Source: Pseudeuparius sepicola
Lineage: Eukaryota > Arthropoda > Insecta > Coleoptera > Anthribidae
Length of the DNA stretch: 64,000 nucleotides
Assembly: GCA_963920635.1 (NCBI GenBank)
Contig: OY987299.1
Span: 21,716,901-21,780,900, forward strand
Reading direction: 5' to 3'
Numbering within the stretch: the first letter of the stretch is position 1; every line of letters starts with the position of its first letter. The notes under the pieces were generated by a model that saw only the letters and a program-made list of their open reading frames with translations, did not search any database and was not told the origin of the DNA. Positions 11,102 through 23,399 of this stretch are shown here, one piece after another. The position numbers were made by a program, and so were the translations under genes.

Positions 11102-11249
11102 TTTTAAAAGGTTGCATTTATTTATTTATGTCCTATTCCTGTGAATTTTCAACATGAAATATACTATATTTTTTTATTAAAAAAAATCGTCAAAAATGTC
11201 TGTATATTTTTTGCCCTCCATGGAATTCCGAAAACTCGGCGCCCCTGGG

Positions 11250-13590
11250 CGAGGTGTCACGTCATCAGCAATTTGGAAGACACCTTATGACAAAATTACT
11301 TTTTGCACCCTATATTAGAAACCCGGAACACCTATTTGTCTTTTTTACAGAACTTTTTTTGTTAGTTTATTTAAAAATAAAGATATGTACGTGTTCTTTT
11401 TACTCTTGTTATTATTTTATTTTTTCATTAAGGTAACAATTAAAAAATAAATTTCTTTTTTGTTCCGTAAGTTAAATTAACGAATTCGAAATATACGTTT
11501 TTAAAACAACTTTTATTCTGACAGTTACAGGGAAGCGTCTACTGCTACAGATCAAGACTTTAAGCTAAAGCAGAGCTCGAATTTATAGGTTTAAAAAAGA
11601 AAGCTTAGCCTACACGTGCCCCCGCACTCAGCACTATTTCCGCACTTTTACACAAACCGGACCATTGTTCATACGGCCATAACTTGTATTTAATAGTATA
11701 TTACATAGCGAGAGTTGTAAACAGCTTATTACGTATGAGTGGAAAAGTTGCGCACAAGCAGCGCAGCGGCGGGTGCTGTAATTCCACGAGTATGTAATAA
11801 GCTTACAACTCGAGTTTTGTACTATAATTTTTCTTCGACGAAAGAATAGTATATTATTCACTTAGGTTGGGAAGTGAGCCGTTATTTACCGAGCATTATA
11901 ATATGCGAGGTAAATAATGGCCTTCTCAACCGAAGTGTATATAGAATTTTTTTTACTACTAACATTGAAATATTGCCATATTTTATATATTTGATTAGAT
12001 TTAGCCTGGGAGTTTAGTTGTTAAGCTGATAAAATGAAACTAATTTTTAAATGTCATATAGACAATTTTTCATTATTTACCTAGGGAGAGAAATATTACT
12101 TCTCATTAGAGGAATGAGATAAATAATGGTGATTTCTCAGGTTAGTAGTAAAAAAAACTATTATTATAGATAAACGATACTTCTGATTATCTGACAGGCA
12201 ACAATTAGTATGTTGGTTGGTTTCTATGTCAGTCAATTCAGTCATTATGTGTCAGTGTTCGTACCTAAAGCGTTACTTAATAGGTATGTTACTAGTATAG
12301 GAGTAGAAAAATACAGTTAATTATTGACAAAAAGAATTATCATCAACATAAAACATAAAATTTAATTGGCGTGTCTCATTTTTGTTATTTTCGTATTTTA
12401 CTATTTACAAGCCCGGTAGGGTATACAAAATCTAATTAAAAAATATTTTGGGTAAATGAAAATGGTAGTCTTTTTATTTAAATATCTTTGCGAACGTAGG
12501 AAAAATAATTCCCTACCGCGCTTGTAAAGAGTAATATATGAAAATGACAAAAATGAAAATAATTATATTTTTTCCAGACAAACTAGTAAAAGACGAATAG
12601 CGTTTCGGGTTTCTAGCCTTAAGTTGCATAAGGTGCAAAAAGCAATTCTATTAATTAATCCTTTTTGAGAAAAGAACATAAAATCGATTTTTTGTCCATT
12701 TTAAGGCTGGAATAATTTGGCACCTGTAGAACATTTTCTCAAAATATTTGCACATCATTAGCGAACAACCTTTATAATGTTAGAAAATAATATAAGGGTG
12801 GCGTCTTTATAGGCCACAAAATAATAGCTTGTATTTTTTATGGGATCGTTTAAATTCTTAAATTCCTAATTTAAAATGTATTTTAGCATTTAACCTGGTA
12901 GTATTATAAAATGCAATTAAATTAAGATGCAAGCAATTATTTTTTTACAGTTTACAGTAATTTCTCAAAAGATTGATCTTACTCTTAATGTGATCTCGGT
13001 AGGAAATTGTAATCTACGGTTTGATTTCTGGCATGTAAAAACACATACGCGTGTAAAATGAAAATTTGAGCTTTGACGTATTGATTATTTACCAATTAAT
13101 AATAATATAATAATAATTCCCACCCTCACAATACTCCAAACTACGAGAAGCAACTGAACGCTTGTGCGGGGGAGGGGGGCAATTACCATTATTTTATCTT
13201 CGTTCCCATTTCCGGCTAGGACCGACTTTCCCCGACAGAACTAGGATAGCATTCGCTCAAATACTACGGAAAACTCTAGAAAACCGTGGTAATCCCAGTG
13301 AATGTAGGACAATTAGTAAATCACACAGATATAGCAATTAAGGAGCAGTACCGTGAATCCACATTTTTGTCCAGCGCTCTTGGCCATCAGCGGTTTTTTT
13401 TTCTATAAAGACTGTGTGCATTCAGTCTGCCCCGACTTCAATTCGAACCAAGGTAGACGGAAGGCAGAAAAACGTGCAGTCCCTAAATAGTTAGCAATCC
13501 TCCGAACGTCGCCACCCCGGTCCCATAAAATATAAATTTTTTGCAAACTTATACTGGAAAGGCCCATTTTAAATTCTCTTCGGTTTTATT
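11250..13590. other. Non-coding stretch with small hairpin MITEs
   Basis: No gene is supported. Two inverted-repeat units are visible. In about 11940-12160, arms with TTTTTTACTACTAAC and GTTAGTAGTAAAAAAA flank a segment. In about 12378-12563, CATTTTTGTTATTTTCGTA..TTTACAAGCCCGGTAGGG pairs with CCCTACCGCGCTTGTAAA..CAAAAATG. The motif GTGAGCC(G/A)TTATTTACCGAGCATT at about 11875 recurs near 25490. Confidence 0.5.
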
Positions 13591-13599
13591 TTTCGGTGA

Positions 13600-13860
13600 C
13601 ACCTCTCGGCATCCGCATCTACCCTCCACTTCCCCCGTTCGACTTGTGACAATGCCGGGCGTTATCGCCGGCGTCGATCCGGGGGCGCCGGGGGGGCGTC
13701 CCGACGCCAGATCCCGATACGTCACGTCCGCGCCCCCCGCCGATATTGACACGGCGTTCGTTAGGTGAACGGGGACCCGGGGGGCCCCGGCGGCCCCGTG
13801 TGTGCTCTGCCCATTAGCCGCGGCCCGGCTCGGCCACCTAGAGTGGACCCTCTATCGATT
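13600..13860. other. CpG-rich island
   Basis: A sharply bounded GC- and CpG-rich stretch (GGCGTCGATCCGGGGGCGCC, CGGCCCCG) in AT-rich DNA. Overlapping open frames on both strands reflect composition and carry no recognisable domain. It lies about 250 bp upstream of the THAP exon, so a promoter role for that gene is conceivable but unproven. Confidence 0.4.
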
Positions 13861-14111
13861 CGGCGGCTGATACAAAGCTGATAAGCCGCGCGACAGAGAA
13901 AAAGGGACGAGAGGTAGTAGATGCTTATATGACGAGAGCTAATATCAGCGTCCAGAGATATACTAATAAGTCCGGGCACTCGGCCTTGTGTAAACAAAGG
14001 TTTCCCTCTTGCCCTCTCCCGCTCCCCTTCTCATCGAGCCGATCGATATCGATATCTTATAATATAAGAAAATAAGCTGTATTACCGACCGACCGTGACT
14101 GTGTTGTAGTG

Positions 14112-14521
14112 ATGCCTATAGTAACGCTTTTTACTGCAGTGCGGCTGGCTGTAAAACTAGTTCAAAAGACTATATTACCTTTTTTCATTTCCTAAAGACC
14201 TTGAAAGGTAAGATTGAGTTTGAGGTACCTTCCTACAAAAATTAAGACATTTTTATGTGACATTCGAATACTTAGGTATTAATTGAAGAATAATATAGAT
14301 ATAATATTAAAATATTAAAAATTTGAAGGTGCCAGCAATGGAAGAATGCCTTAGGGTTCATCGAAGAACATAAATTTGCGAATATTCCACCTGAAGAGGC
14401 ATATAAACCTATAAGAATTTGCAAGGCACATTTTGATGATCAGTCATTCACTTCGTTCGGAAAACGTTTAGTAAAAACTGCTGTCCCCTTGGCTGTCCCA
14501 AGATTATTGCCAGAGCTTATG
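14112..14521 (+). pseudogene. THAP-type zinc-finger domain split over two exons, frame-disrupted
   Basis: Exon 1 (about 14112-14207) encodes a CSAAGCK start with the C-x4-C half of a C2CH finger and a FHF/FPKD region, ending AAAG|GTAAGA. Exon 2 (from 14329, after TTTGAAG) encodes a QQWKNALGF block, RICKAHF (the remaining C and H ligands) and an AVP motif (KTAVPLAVP), ending at donor ATG|GTAAGA (14521/14522). This is the THAP order C-x4-C, FP, W, C-xx-HF, AVP. THAP proteins are DNA binders, often transposon-derived (P element). Exon 1 changes frame twice at T runs (about 14128-14132 and 14176-14190); beyond the second break its phase fits exon 2 exactly. The breaks may be mutation or homopolymer sequencing errors. 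Downstream exons were not found. Confidence 0.6.
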
Positions 14522-14529
14522 GTAAGACG

Positions 14530-16660
14530 CATGCTTGTGTAGGTACGTATGCGTAATATTTTGTTCTGTATTGTTTATGTCAATTTAAATATCAAAATAT
14601 TTACTACAGGATGAAAAAGTAGATATGATTAGTTTAACTCTTTGTCGTTAAATATTTATTTGTTATTCATGTTTTTGTTTGCTCTATGTTTTGTTAGGCT
14701 TTATTAAAAATGAACGCAAAACATAAAAAATTGCATTTTTATTCATGTTCCAACCAAAGTATACAGATATACCTACCTACTAATTATGTAGATTCTGGTA
14801 ATAGCTACGTTGTATTTTAATTTAATTGTATACCTATCAAAAACTAACGGTACACTTACCTACACAAATAATGTTGTACCAAAGTCTACAAATATTAGTA
14901 TAGGCATCTATTGAATATTAAATAATGGAAAGTCAATATGAACCTGCCCCCGTATAACTAGCTTGACGGCGATTTCGTTTAGTTGCTCTCGTAAACGAGA
15001 AGCGTGCGACGTAACGCTGATTTACGACCGGTCGCAAAAAATTGTCGGCTTTTCCGAGAGATCAAAGAAGTGAGCCGACTTTAGTATTTCTAGATTTTGC
15101 TAATATCACCCACCGCGTTACCATCGAAAATATAATCATAGAAGTGCCACTCGGCGGAAAGTACGAATATTGCCGAGACATGAAGACCGTCGTTAGCCCT
15201 TACCGACGAAAACCATGCAAGACACAGTTCATCTATATCTAGGCCAGTCGGAGGGAGATATAATGGTGAACGCGACGGGAACAGAGCGCTTCCTGTTTGA
15301 ATTATTTTTCTGTGGTTTCAATTATTCTACTTTTGGTCCCCCTGAGCTATTGTTAGCTGGGATATACAGCTCGCGCAATTTTACTAGACACTCCGCAGGA
15401 ATGCTTGCAGTTCATCTTCGTGGATATATTGCGCACCGTTTCCTGCCGTAAATCCCTACGTCGATCGGTAATGACGACCAGGTTGTCAATTGTACGACAC
15501 CACATTTAAATTCACATGTGAATAAAGACGGTGCCGAAACATTTGGCAACAGTGCCCGGCTCTTGGCCTATAAACAGCGGAGCGCGAAGTAGAAGTAGGG
15601 ATAAAAGCCAGCTCACAGCATTTCACACACCTGAGACCGCGCGTCTCACCTTAGTCTGTGCCCGCTGTACAGGGTGGGCCAAATTGGACACTTTTAAAGG
15701 GAAACTCTTAATTACACAAAACCAAAAAAATCTTTACACTGCCAAAACAGCTTAACTGAAAATTTGAGAGGTAACAGTAAACATTATTTGTTCACGTTCA
15801 CGGTTGTTTCAATGTCTCCGTCCAAAGCCTACTTTGTTGAAAGGGCGCTACACATGAAATCATAAAAGCTATTAGTAATTCATAACTACTTAAGTAAATA
15901 ATGATTAAATGTTATATATTTTTGCTTGAAAATCTGTAATCATCTGCAAATTCCACACCTCCCATATAGGGCAGGTATATAGCAGCGGCGCGTTACTTTT
16001 TTAAGCGGGTGTTCGCCTATAGGCCCATCATCCTGCATAAAGAATAATAGCACATTTACCACTACACTAATTTGTTTTCACTCTACCTACTTTCAGAACA
16101 CAACACACCACTTCTTAATGACGTAGCACTCAAGCATAACATACGACTACCACTTTACTAATTTGTCTTCAGAACTCCGCTTCTTAACGACATAACTTGT
16201 TCGAAATATCGTCCTTCATTCTTAATACAAGCTTCCACTCTTCGCCGCATAGATTATTTATTGCAGTATCGTGGCTATTTTTAATTTCCTTCCCAGCTAT
16301 ACACTACACACCCGGCGATTTCAGCAAACAACTTTTGTTTTGTTACACTCTTTCCGCTTGGCGGACGGTAGAGGACTGAGGAGAGTGATGCGCGATGCGC
16401 TGGATTCCGAAAGGTTGTTGACCGCCGCGTTATATCTGCAGCTGACGCAGGATCCATCCGGAAGACACTCAGATTCATAACAAAATGTTTGTAAACTGCC
16501 AATCTGTCAGTTTCTCGTTGACTCCAACTCTCCAACTGATACCTAAATGATACCCACAGGAGGAACCCTAGATATGATCAATGACAATGTGGCGTCCCTC
16601 TGACGTGGGTCTCAAAAGAAACTGTGGAGCGGGAAGTACCAAATGTGGTCCATTTATTAG
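14530..16660. other. No recognisable gene
   Basis: The segment around 14960-15500 is richer in CpG and has two modest open frames (15042-15242, 15215-15451), but neither shows a known motif. A TACAGGGTGGGCCAAATTGG terminus-like motif lies at 15668-15687, resembling the CAGGGTG MITE ends found elsewhere here. Confidence 0.35.
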
Positions 16661-16950
16661 GGGTCCGTTGTGGATTCCAAGTGGAGGGAATCGCGGGAGC
16701 GTCGAAACCGTCTCGTGTGAGACTGCCCTAAAACTGGGCCGCCGCCGCCTCGATCGTGTCGAGTCAGCGCGGCGCGGCGTCGACCACTAATCGACGCGCC
16801 GCCGGAACCGGCCGAATTGCGGCGCAATTAAAACTGTTTCAGGGCGGCCGTTGATTGTTGGGGCCCGTCAGTCGCGGTTTTCGGCGTCGGTTGGCGTCGG
16901 GACGTCAACCGAGCAGTCGGTTCCGAGCTCCCGTATTTATGGACAAATTG
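16660..16950. other. CpG-rich island
   Basis: CpG-dense sequence (CGCGGCGCGGCGTCGACC, CGACGCGCCGCCGGAACCGG) with embedded homeodomain-like AT cores (CACTAATCG, GCAATTAAAAC, TATTTATGG). No coding domain. The pattern matches the other islands in the window. Confidence 0.4.
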
Positions 16951-18530
16951 CGAATTAGACTACGGCGCTCGGGAACTTAACCATAGCAGTGATTATAGTA
17001 TTGAGAAGATATTCGACTGCTGTGTATTCAAGCGACTAAGCTCCATGTGTACTGATTGGAATGCTAGTAATCACCGCTAGATGTTACTCTAATGCGAAGG
17101 TCTTGACTCGTTACATACCGCCCTCTACGGACGATAGCCTGAAGTTTAATTTCTCCCGTCATAGTTTCGCTATTGGTCGCTGGATGCCCCCAACGGCGCT
17201 GCTTACATGCCTATGCCGGAGAATCACAATGCGATCTTGACGATTCATTATACAGAACCGCAAAGACAGATTAATTTATGCTAAACTCGCAGGATCAGAT
17301 AAATTTCTTTTTTATTTCTATGCAAAAACGTCAAACATTATGGGGTTTACATTTCCAAGGCACTCTATGCATAAATGATTAATTTGATATCACGGCAAGA
17401 AAAACAAAGTAAAGCATATTGTGTGACATATCATTTTAACCAGAAAAAAATCCTCTTTTCAAAAATGCAAAAATCCAATATGGCGCCCATAAGAAAAATA
17501 AAAGTTGATCGTAATATTTTTGTCCAGGAAGGCGAGAAAAAAATGCGAGATCATATTTAGATTCCTTGTAAAAAAGTGCCTTAATAATGTTTAACTTAGA
17601 AATGGCCAGCGCCATTTGTGCCAGCCAAATTTTTTTTTACAATGTTACTCGGCATCAAATCCGCAACTTTGTCCCAATTTAACCGACCTCGTATCTCTTA
17701 AGATAACCAAGATCCCCATGCAAAGACTCGAAATACGGTCACCCGGTATATTCCCTTATATATCTAGAGATACCTAGTTATAGAATAATGAAAATATTTT
17801 CATCACTCATTTGCATTCTGTTTCAACAAAAATACCTTTTTTCCAGTTTGCCCTCTTCAAGAGAGGCACAGTGGAAAAATGAACCAACCTCCAAAAATTA
17901 TTTTTTAAATTACTTAACACGAAACATACCTATATTTTTGTAATTTAGATGAAGATTTGCTTGTTTAGCACCTTAGAATTTAATAATGTTTTCTATTCGA
18001 GTGATGCAAGCTGTAGGCTTCTCTTTTTTAGAGAAAATAGTCGGTAACTATTTATGGTGATTAAAAAAACTACTAAAAAAACACCGAGGGATTAAATTTT
18101 TATCTGAGATAAGGTAGTCGAATTGTTACCCTACACCTGACACCATACCCTACACCTGAGACTACACCCAGATTCAAATGAGTATGTTCTCATTCTGGTA
18201 CTCCACTCCTAATACCTACCATCCTTTCAAAGCAGTTTATAATATCATATCATTAACAGTGCTTTTAGAAACTTGAAATCTTTAAGCCACCATTCTAGAC
18301 CAAGAGCTGGCGTCAAAAAAGTGCAAGAGTTTTCGGAAGGTTGATATTTTTAGATTGAGTCGTATTTTAGTGATAGAGAACCACTGTGGAGTCAGCAGAA
18401 AAGCTGAAAATTTGTATATATTTAGGGAATGTAATATAGAGCACGAATCCAACCGTCGAGAAATAAAGGGACGCATGGCCAATTTGTTGAAGTTATTTTT
18501 TGAGTTACACGTTCAAAGTTTCTTTAATGA
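16951..18530. other. No recognisable gene
   Basis: AT-rich, without convincing coding potential or clear terminal repeats. Confidence 0.35.
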
Positions 18531-18532
18531 AA

Positions 18533-18566
18533 GAATTCTTAACAGTAAATGTACTGTTAAGAATTC
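18533..18566. repeat. Perfect 15-bp inverted repeat with 4-base loop
   Basis: GAATTCTTAACAGTA and its exact reverse complement flank AATG. It could form a strong hairpin. No neighbouring gene explains it as a terminator. Confidence 0.85.
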
Positions 18567-18569
18567 ATA

Positions 18570-21500
18570 AATTTTCTAAGCAACTTGAAAAAGTTGTCTT
18601 TTAATCAGTTTGGTTGCGAAAAACCCAATTAAAAAAATTAAATGGATCTGTTTGCGACACAAATAAATTTTAGAAAATAATGGGGAACCCAATGTGAAAA
18701 CGTGTCCCACACTAAATCTTTTGACGCTCTCTGTCACAAAATATAAAAGCTAGGTCTCTCTGTAACGTCGACCGACACTATATTAAAGACCTGTGCATAG
18801 CCCTGTTTAAAGCGATCGCCGACGAAAAAAATCGATAGGGTGGTTTAATATTAAAAACACCATTGTTGCAGAATCTTTGTAAAATAAAAACATGCAAATG
18901 TGTCTGTTACAAAGAATTTAATATCCAAAATAAAATAAAATGCTTGTTTGTTATGTCCCTTTAATTTGACAAATTTACATGGCATATTTCCATACATTTT
19001 CTTCAGATAATTTTGGTGCCTTTTTGTTTGAAAGGAAGTCCGTATGTAATTGTAGTGTAACATCAATGGGAAACTTACACAAAAAATTAAATTTGAAAAA
19101 TTATGCTTTCAAACGTAATTTATTGCCATTAAATAAACCACAGTTCAGAAAAAACTCAATTTTTATTTTTATGTAATAAATATAAGCAATTAAAAACTGC
19201 ATAATTCAAATCATTCTTGTAACGTGCCCTCCGCGTTTGTGACGTCAACTAGCTCGTTGGTGGTGGCGCCTCTGGTGGGCGGCGGCACCATGTATCAACT
19301 AATATGGGCGGCACATGTAAGTATAAAAACTACAGCACCACGCAAGCTTTGTTTAGAAAGATCATCGAGAACGTCCCATCCTTGTCTATCCGTCTTATTA
19401 TAGTCTATCGCAGATCGCAGTCTTGATATTGTTGATAATGTTTGAGAAGAGTGTGCTGCTGTATTAAATAATTATTTACATTGCGAGATGCGTAGGTAAG
19501 CACACTTTTTTGGCCGAGGTGGTTGTTTAATGGCCGCGTTGCCTCGTTTCTTAAAACTCTGTTCGAGGCCAAAAAGAGCCTACGCATCGAGCAATGTATT
19601 ACATTTTCCCTGCTACTGACAATTTCATATTAAGTAGGTAAGTACTTTGAATTTAAATACACTATGGAGTAGATTGTGAGTAATAATCTTCAAAATAACC
19701 ATTGTCCAATTATTACTAAAAATGATAATCAGTGATACATATATAAGAAATGCAGTGATAATTAAAAAAACTTCTTGTGCGATTGAACCCGAGACCTAGG
19801 AGTTACTAGTCCTGTGGCCTCAGTTAAAGAAGTGCTTGTTACATTTTGATTTTTAGGTGGTTTTTATTTTTGACCTACATCAGATCCCTCTGGAAATGGG
19901 TCGCCGAACTGTTTATTTTAACGTTCAATTTCCATTCTTCCTTTCCTAATTCTGCATAGCTGTCACTCCTGTCACTGCCTTGGATCGATCGAGCTATATG
20001 ACACCAAAACCATTCCCGCGCTTTTCGTGTCGTTTCAAATGAATAGCTTGCGGTCACAACTTTAATTATTTATTGCAAATTAAATATTGCGATTTGAGGG
20101 CTGATATTTGGTACGTGCTCTTTCTATAGATAGGCAAATATATTAAAAAAATAAAAAAAAATTGTTTAAGTTCCCCATTGGCCAGACGGCAGCAGATAGG
20201 AATGAATTAGTATTAGACATTAATAATCTGGACTCCATTAGTAATAAGTGGGGAGTTTTTGCATGAAAATGTAATTGCATTTTTTTAAAAGATAGTTTAT
20301 TGTTAAACATTTTAAAAAATTGAAATAAATTAGGTTGGTCATTGACCAAATGACCTATTAGTGGAGTCAACGTAGACGAAAAATGGTGTTAATTATAGGA
20401 ATTAATTAGGGAAGTCATGAATTTGAATAAAACCTTTTGGAACACCTTTCGAACATACCTACTTTTATTTAAAAGTCCGCAAGTTGAAAGTGCGCTTTTT
20501 AAAAAAAATGAGAAAACTCAAAAAAACGATTTTTCACCGAAATTTCTCAAAATCAAAATGTAAGTATATTTTTATGTTTTTTGAGATGCTGATTATGAAT
20601 ATGAAGTAAAAAAATGAAAAACAAAATGACGCCTAGTAAAAATGAAGTTCAATGCAAGAATAATCGAATTTTCGTCATAATCATCATAATCTCATATCTA
20701 TACGACAGGTAAGGCAAGTAAATTAGAAATACGTTTAACGGAATAAAAAGTGAAAATCTAGCTATTTACGAAAAGCTGAAGCAGATTTTTATTTATTTCA
20801 TGGCATGCTTGACCACGGAAATCTTTCAAAACAAATACCTACCTTCTTCTTTCAAATACCATGTTAATAATTATTCTTTTGGCGATAACTCCGAAACTAA
20901 TGAAGATATCGAAATACCAAAGTATTTTTTGTTGTAAATGTAACCTACTTTTCGATTATAACAGAATAAATATGTCATTGAATTAAAATTTCGGAGAAAA
21001 TTGTAATAAAAGGGAAATTTTTCGAATTGTGCCCTCTAGCGGTGACCACGAAATTCGAAATGATCTTACTGGACAATCATTTGATAGAAGAAGGAAATCT
21101 CTCTTCAACAAGCGCAAATTCAACCAATTCGGTTAAACCAAACCGGAGTTTGCAGCATTTTTTCAAGTCAATAAGGTTTATCCGCCCGTCTCACCTCTAT
21201 TTGAAGAGCAAGAGCAAAAAATCCTTAACGAAAATTGTTCAGAATTTGCTGAAGAGTGCAATAAAATTATTTTTGATATTTATTAATTATTTTTTTAGAA
21301 AACTCATTTTTCAAATGTACTGCGCGAATACGCCCCCTAGCGGCCGACCTACAAACTTAACAATAATTTCCAGCGAGATTTCGTGACCATATTACTTAAG
21401 AAGATTTTTTCTCAAAGCTCCAGGACTATTAATTACTGAGATATGATACCTCTTCACCCTTAGTGAAACACCCGGTATATAGCTTGGATTTTCGGGGGAT

Positions 21501-22140
21501 ATATATAGGCTGTGCCATTCGTCCCCACGTCAGTACAATCTGTGCTCCAAGGGAACAGAATGACATCTGCCGACTACCTGCCGACTACCTGCCGACTAAC
21601 ACGCCTCACAAACACAACCACACCCACCCTCACACACAAACGCATGTTCTCAGTGGATCGAAAATGGGGACTATAGTAGTATACAAACATGTATGAAGTA
21701 TTTAAGAGAAAGAAAGCCGAAATTATTATATTTAGGTATTAGAGAATTCGTATTATTGTATGAAAGCCGAGAACACATGAAGAGAGTTTTTTTTTTTCCA
21801 AAAGCTGATAATCACGAGTGGAAATTATGTAGAAAAAATCTTTTGACTAGGAAATCGTAAGTTTAAAAACTGTACTTTCACTTAGGATTGGTCTCATATC
21901 TCATCCCAGTAAGAAACCTCCTTCAGCTTGATTCTTGGATTTAAAAATAAGAAAAATTGAGTTCTGCGTTTCGGGAAATTAATTATAACGCGGTTTACTG
22001 CAAAAATAAACGAGAAAAAAGAGATATACATTAAAATAACTTATGCTATCAAAAATCACATATTTTAAGCTTCAAAAAAGTCACCTATTGAGTTTCAATA
22101 TCTAATTTTATGCGGATATTATGAGCGTTTGAAATAAATA
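18570..22140. other. Non-coding, with scattered repeat fragments
   Basis: No gene is supported. At 19200-19330 a GC-richer segment is followed by AGTATAAAAAC (about 19320), a TATA-like motif with nothing coding after it. Around 19480-19600 an inverted repeat pairs (ACATTGCGAGATGCGTAGG..TTTTTTGGCCGAGG with CGAGGCCAAAAAGAGCCTACGCATCGAGCAATGT). Three short tandem CTGCCGACTA(C/A)C units lie at about 21570-21600. Confidence 0.4.
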
Positions 22141-22149
22141 TTGAATATA

Positions 22150-22640
22150 CAGTGACCGGCAGAAAGTTGGACACAAAAATCTAATATTTTTAAACTCTGA
22201 TTTCGATTAATTTAAATTTCTAGCTGCTAATCGAACAAAATTAAAGTTTAATAGCAAATTCATGTGTTATCCGATGATAAGTTGCGGTGACGGTATTTTG
22301 TTTTTTTGTAATACAGAGGGTGGTCAAAAAAATACAAAAAAGTTAAATTTTTTTTTTGACTAGGTGGCTGTGACCTGTGACTTTAAATCTGACATCCACC
22401 TTTGATCCCAAACATTTTTTGTAAGTAACTTTTTACCGTAATTGAGAAAATAAGGGTACTTTACTCTTGAGTTATTTTGACATTTTTGAATCTACCTCGT
22501 ATCCAAAAAGAGAAATTTAAATTTTTATATGTGCGTTTTGAGTTTGAAATGATGCACCAACTTTTATCAAGAATAAAATTTTGTGAGAAATTAATAATAA
22601 AAAAGTTTTCCATTTGTGTCTAACCTTCTGTCGGTCACTG
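22150..22640 (+). mobile_element. Tc1/mariner-type MITE, copy 1
   Basis: It starts CAGTGACCGGCAGAAAGTTG and ends in a near-perfect inverted copy (..CTGTCGGTCACTG), flanked by TA on both sides (22148-22149 and 22641-22642), the mark of Tc1/mariner transposition. At 491 bp with no coding frame it is non-autonomous. The CAGTG terminus is typical of the superfamily. Confidence 0.85.
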
Positions 22641-22649
22641 TACGATAGC

Positions 22650-23395
22650 AAGAATTTATGAAAAATCTCAAAGTGAAAAAAAAACGAGGTTTGATATCGT
22701 AATCTCATATTGCTCTTTCAAAAGTACATACATTTAGTAGCAACATTCTGTAATATTACTCAAAAATATTACAAATTGACCATGTAACGTCAATTATTGA
22801 GAAAATGTATGACATTTTGATCAAGGCCAACTGTACAATAATATGACAGGCGTATCCCTTCATGGAAATTAATGCTACAAGATTTTTTTAATTGCTTTAC
22901 AGTATCACTTTCCAATAAACTTTGTTGCATATGAATTACATAGTTGTGTGTGTAAAAAGTTATTACTGTTTAACTGTCTCGCGCTCCACGCGCCGCTCTC
23001 AATTTCGACTGCCTCTTAAATACGAGGAAGCATGAAAACGTATGATCTTAAAAAAATTCTCATTCACTACTTAATTATTTTACAAAAAATTTGTAAATAC
23101 ATTTTTTTGAGAAATTGCCTGCTCTTTCGAATGGTCTTACTTAAACTCTATAAAAATGCTTATTAAATAAGTTATTAACAAAAAACCTATATTTTTGAGA
23201 GTTATTGTTAAATAAAAAAACTCGCACACTATTTTGCGCTGCGGACTCTTCGGATTTTGTTTTAAGACATTAAAACGAACACATTCCAACAAAATCTAAA
23301 ACTCCCGGAATTTGTTCGAAGTTATTTTCCTGGTTGACTCCACTATATGGAGGAGCCGTCCCTGCTTTAGCGTCGCGTAATCTGGCAAACCGCTC
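22650..23395. other. No recognisable gene
   Basis: AT-rich sequence without coding potential or clear repeat structure. Confidence 0.35.
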
Positions 23396-23399
23396 AACG

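Larger units (their letters stand above)
9945..11160 (+). mobile_element. Penelope-like retroelement, 5'-truncated copy 2
   Basis: This copy is the near-identical mirror image of copy 1 and begins at the AATTCGGGACGGTTACTAAA segment that copy 1 carries near 9600. It lacks all RT motifs. Its 3' non-coding region (10725-11160) matches 8440-8838 in reverse complement with few differences, so the two insertions are of similar age. Confidence 0.8.
7975..11247. mobile_element. Candidate hAT-like shell around the Penelope pair
   Basis: CAGGGACGCCGA starts at 7975, and the reverse complement of the right edge reads CAGGGGCGCCGA (ending 11247), a typical hAT-type terminus. The flanking octamers GGCTAGGT (left, one base off the terminus) and GGCGAGGT (right) match at 7 of 8 positions, as expected for an aged 8-bp target duplication. 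No hAT transposase remains inside. The Penelope elements fill the interior. The boundary call is tentative. Confidence 0.35.

Noticed and set aside
13541..13997. Open frames on both strands over the GC-rich stretch
   Set aside because: They overlap each other, are Pro/Gly/Arg-rich by composition and carry no domain.
15042..15451. Two consecutive frames of 66 and 78 codons
   Set aside because: No recognisable motif, different frames, and no promoter or splice signals convincing enough to call a gene.
19771..19835. Minus-strand tRNA-like sequence with GGGTTCAATC and an ACTAGTAACTCCTAGGT stretch
   Set aside because: Only the B box is acceptable. No A box at the right distance and no acceptor stem closes, so at most a tRNA relic.
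21027..21386. A 119-codon frame rich in Lys/Ser/Asn
   Set aside because: Low-complexity AT-rich sequence with repeat-like TCTAGCGG motifs; no domain.
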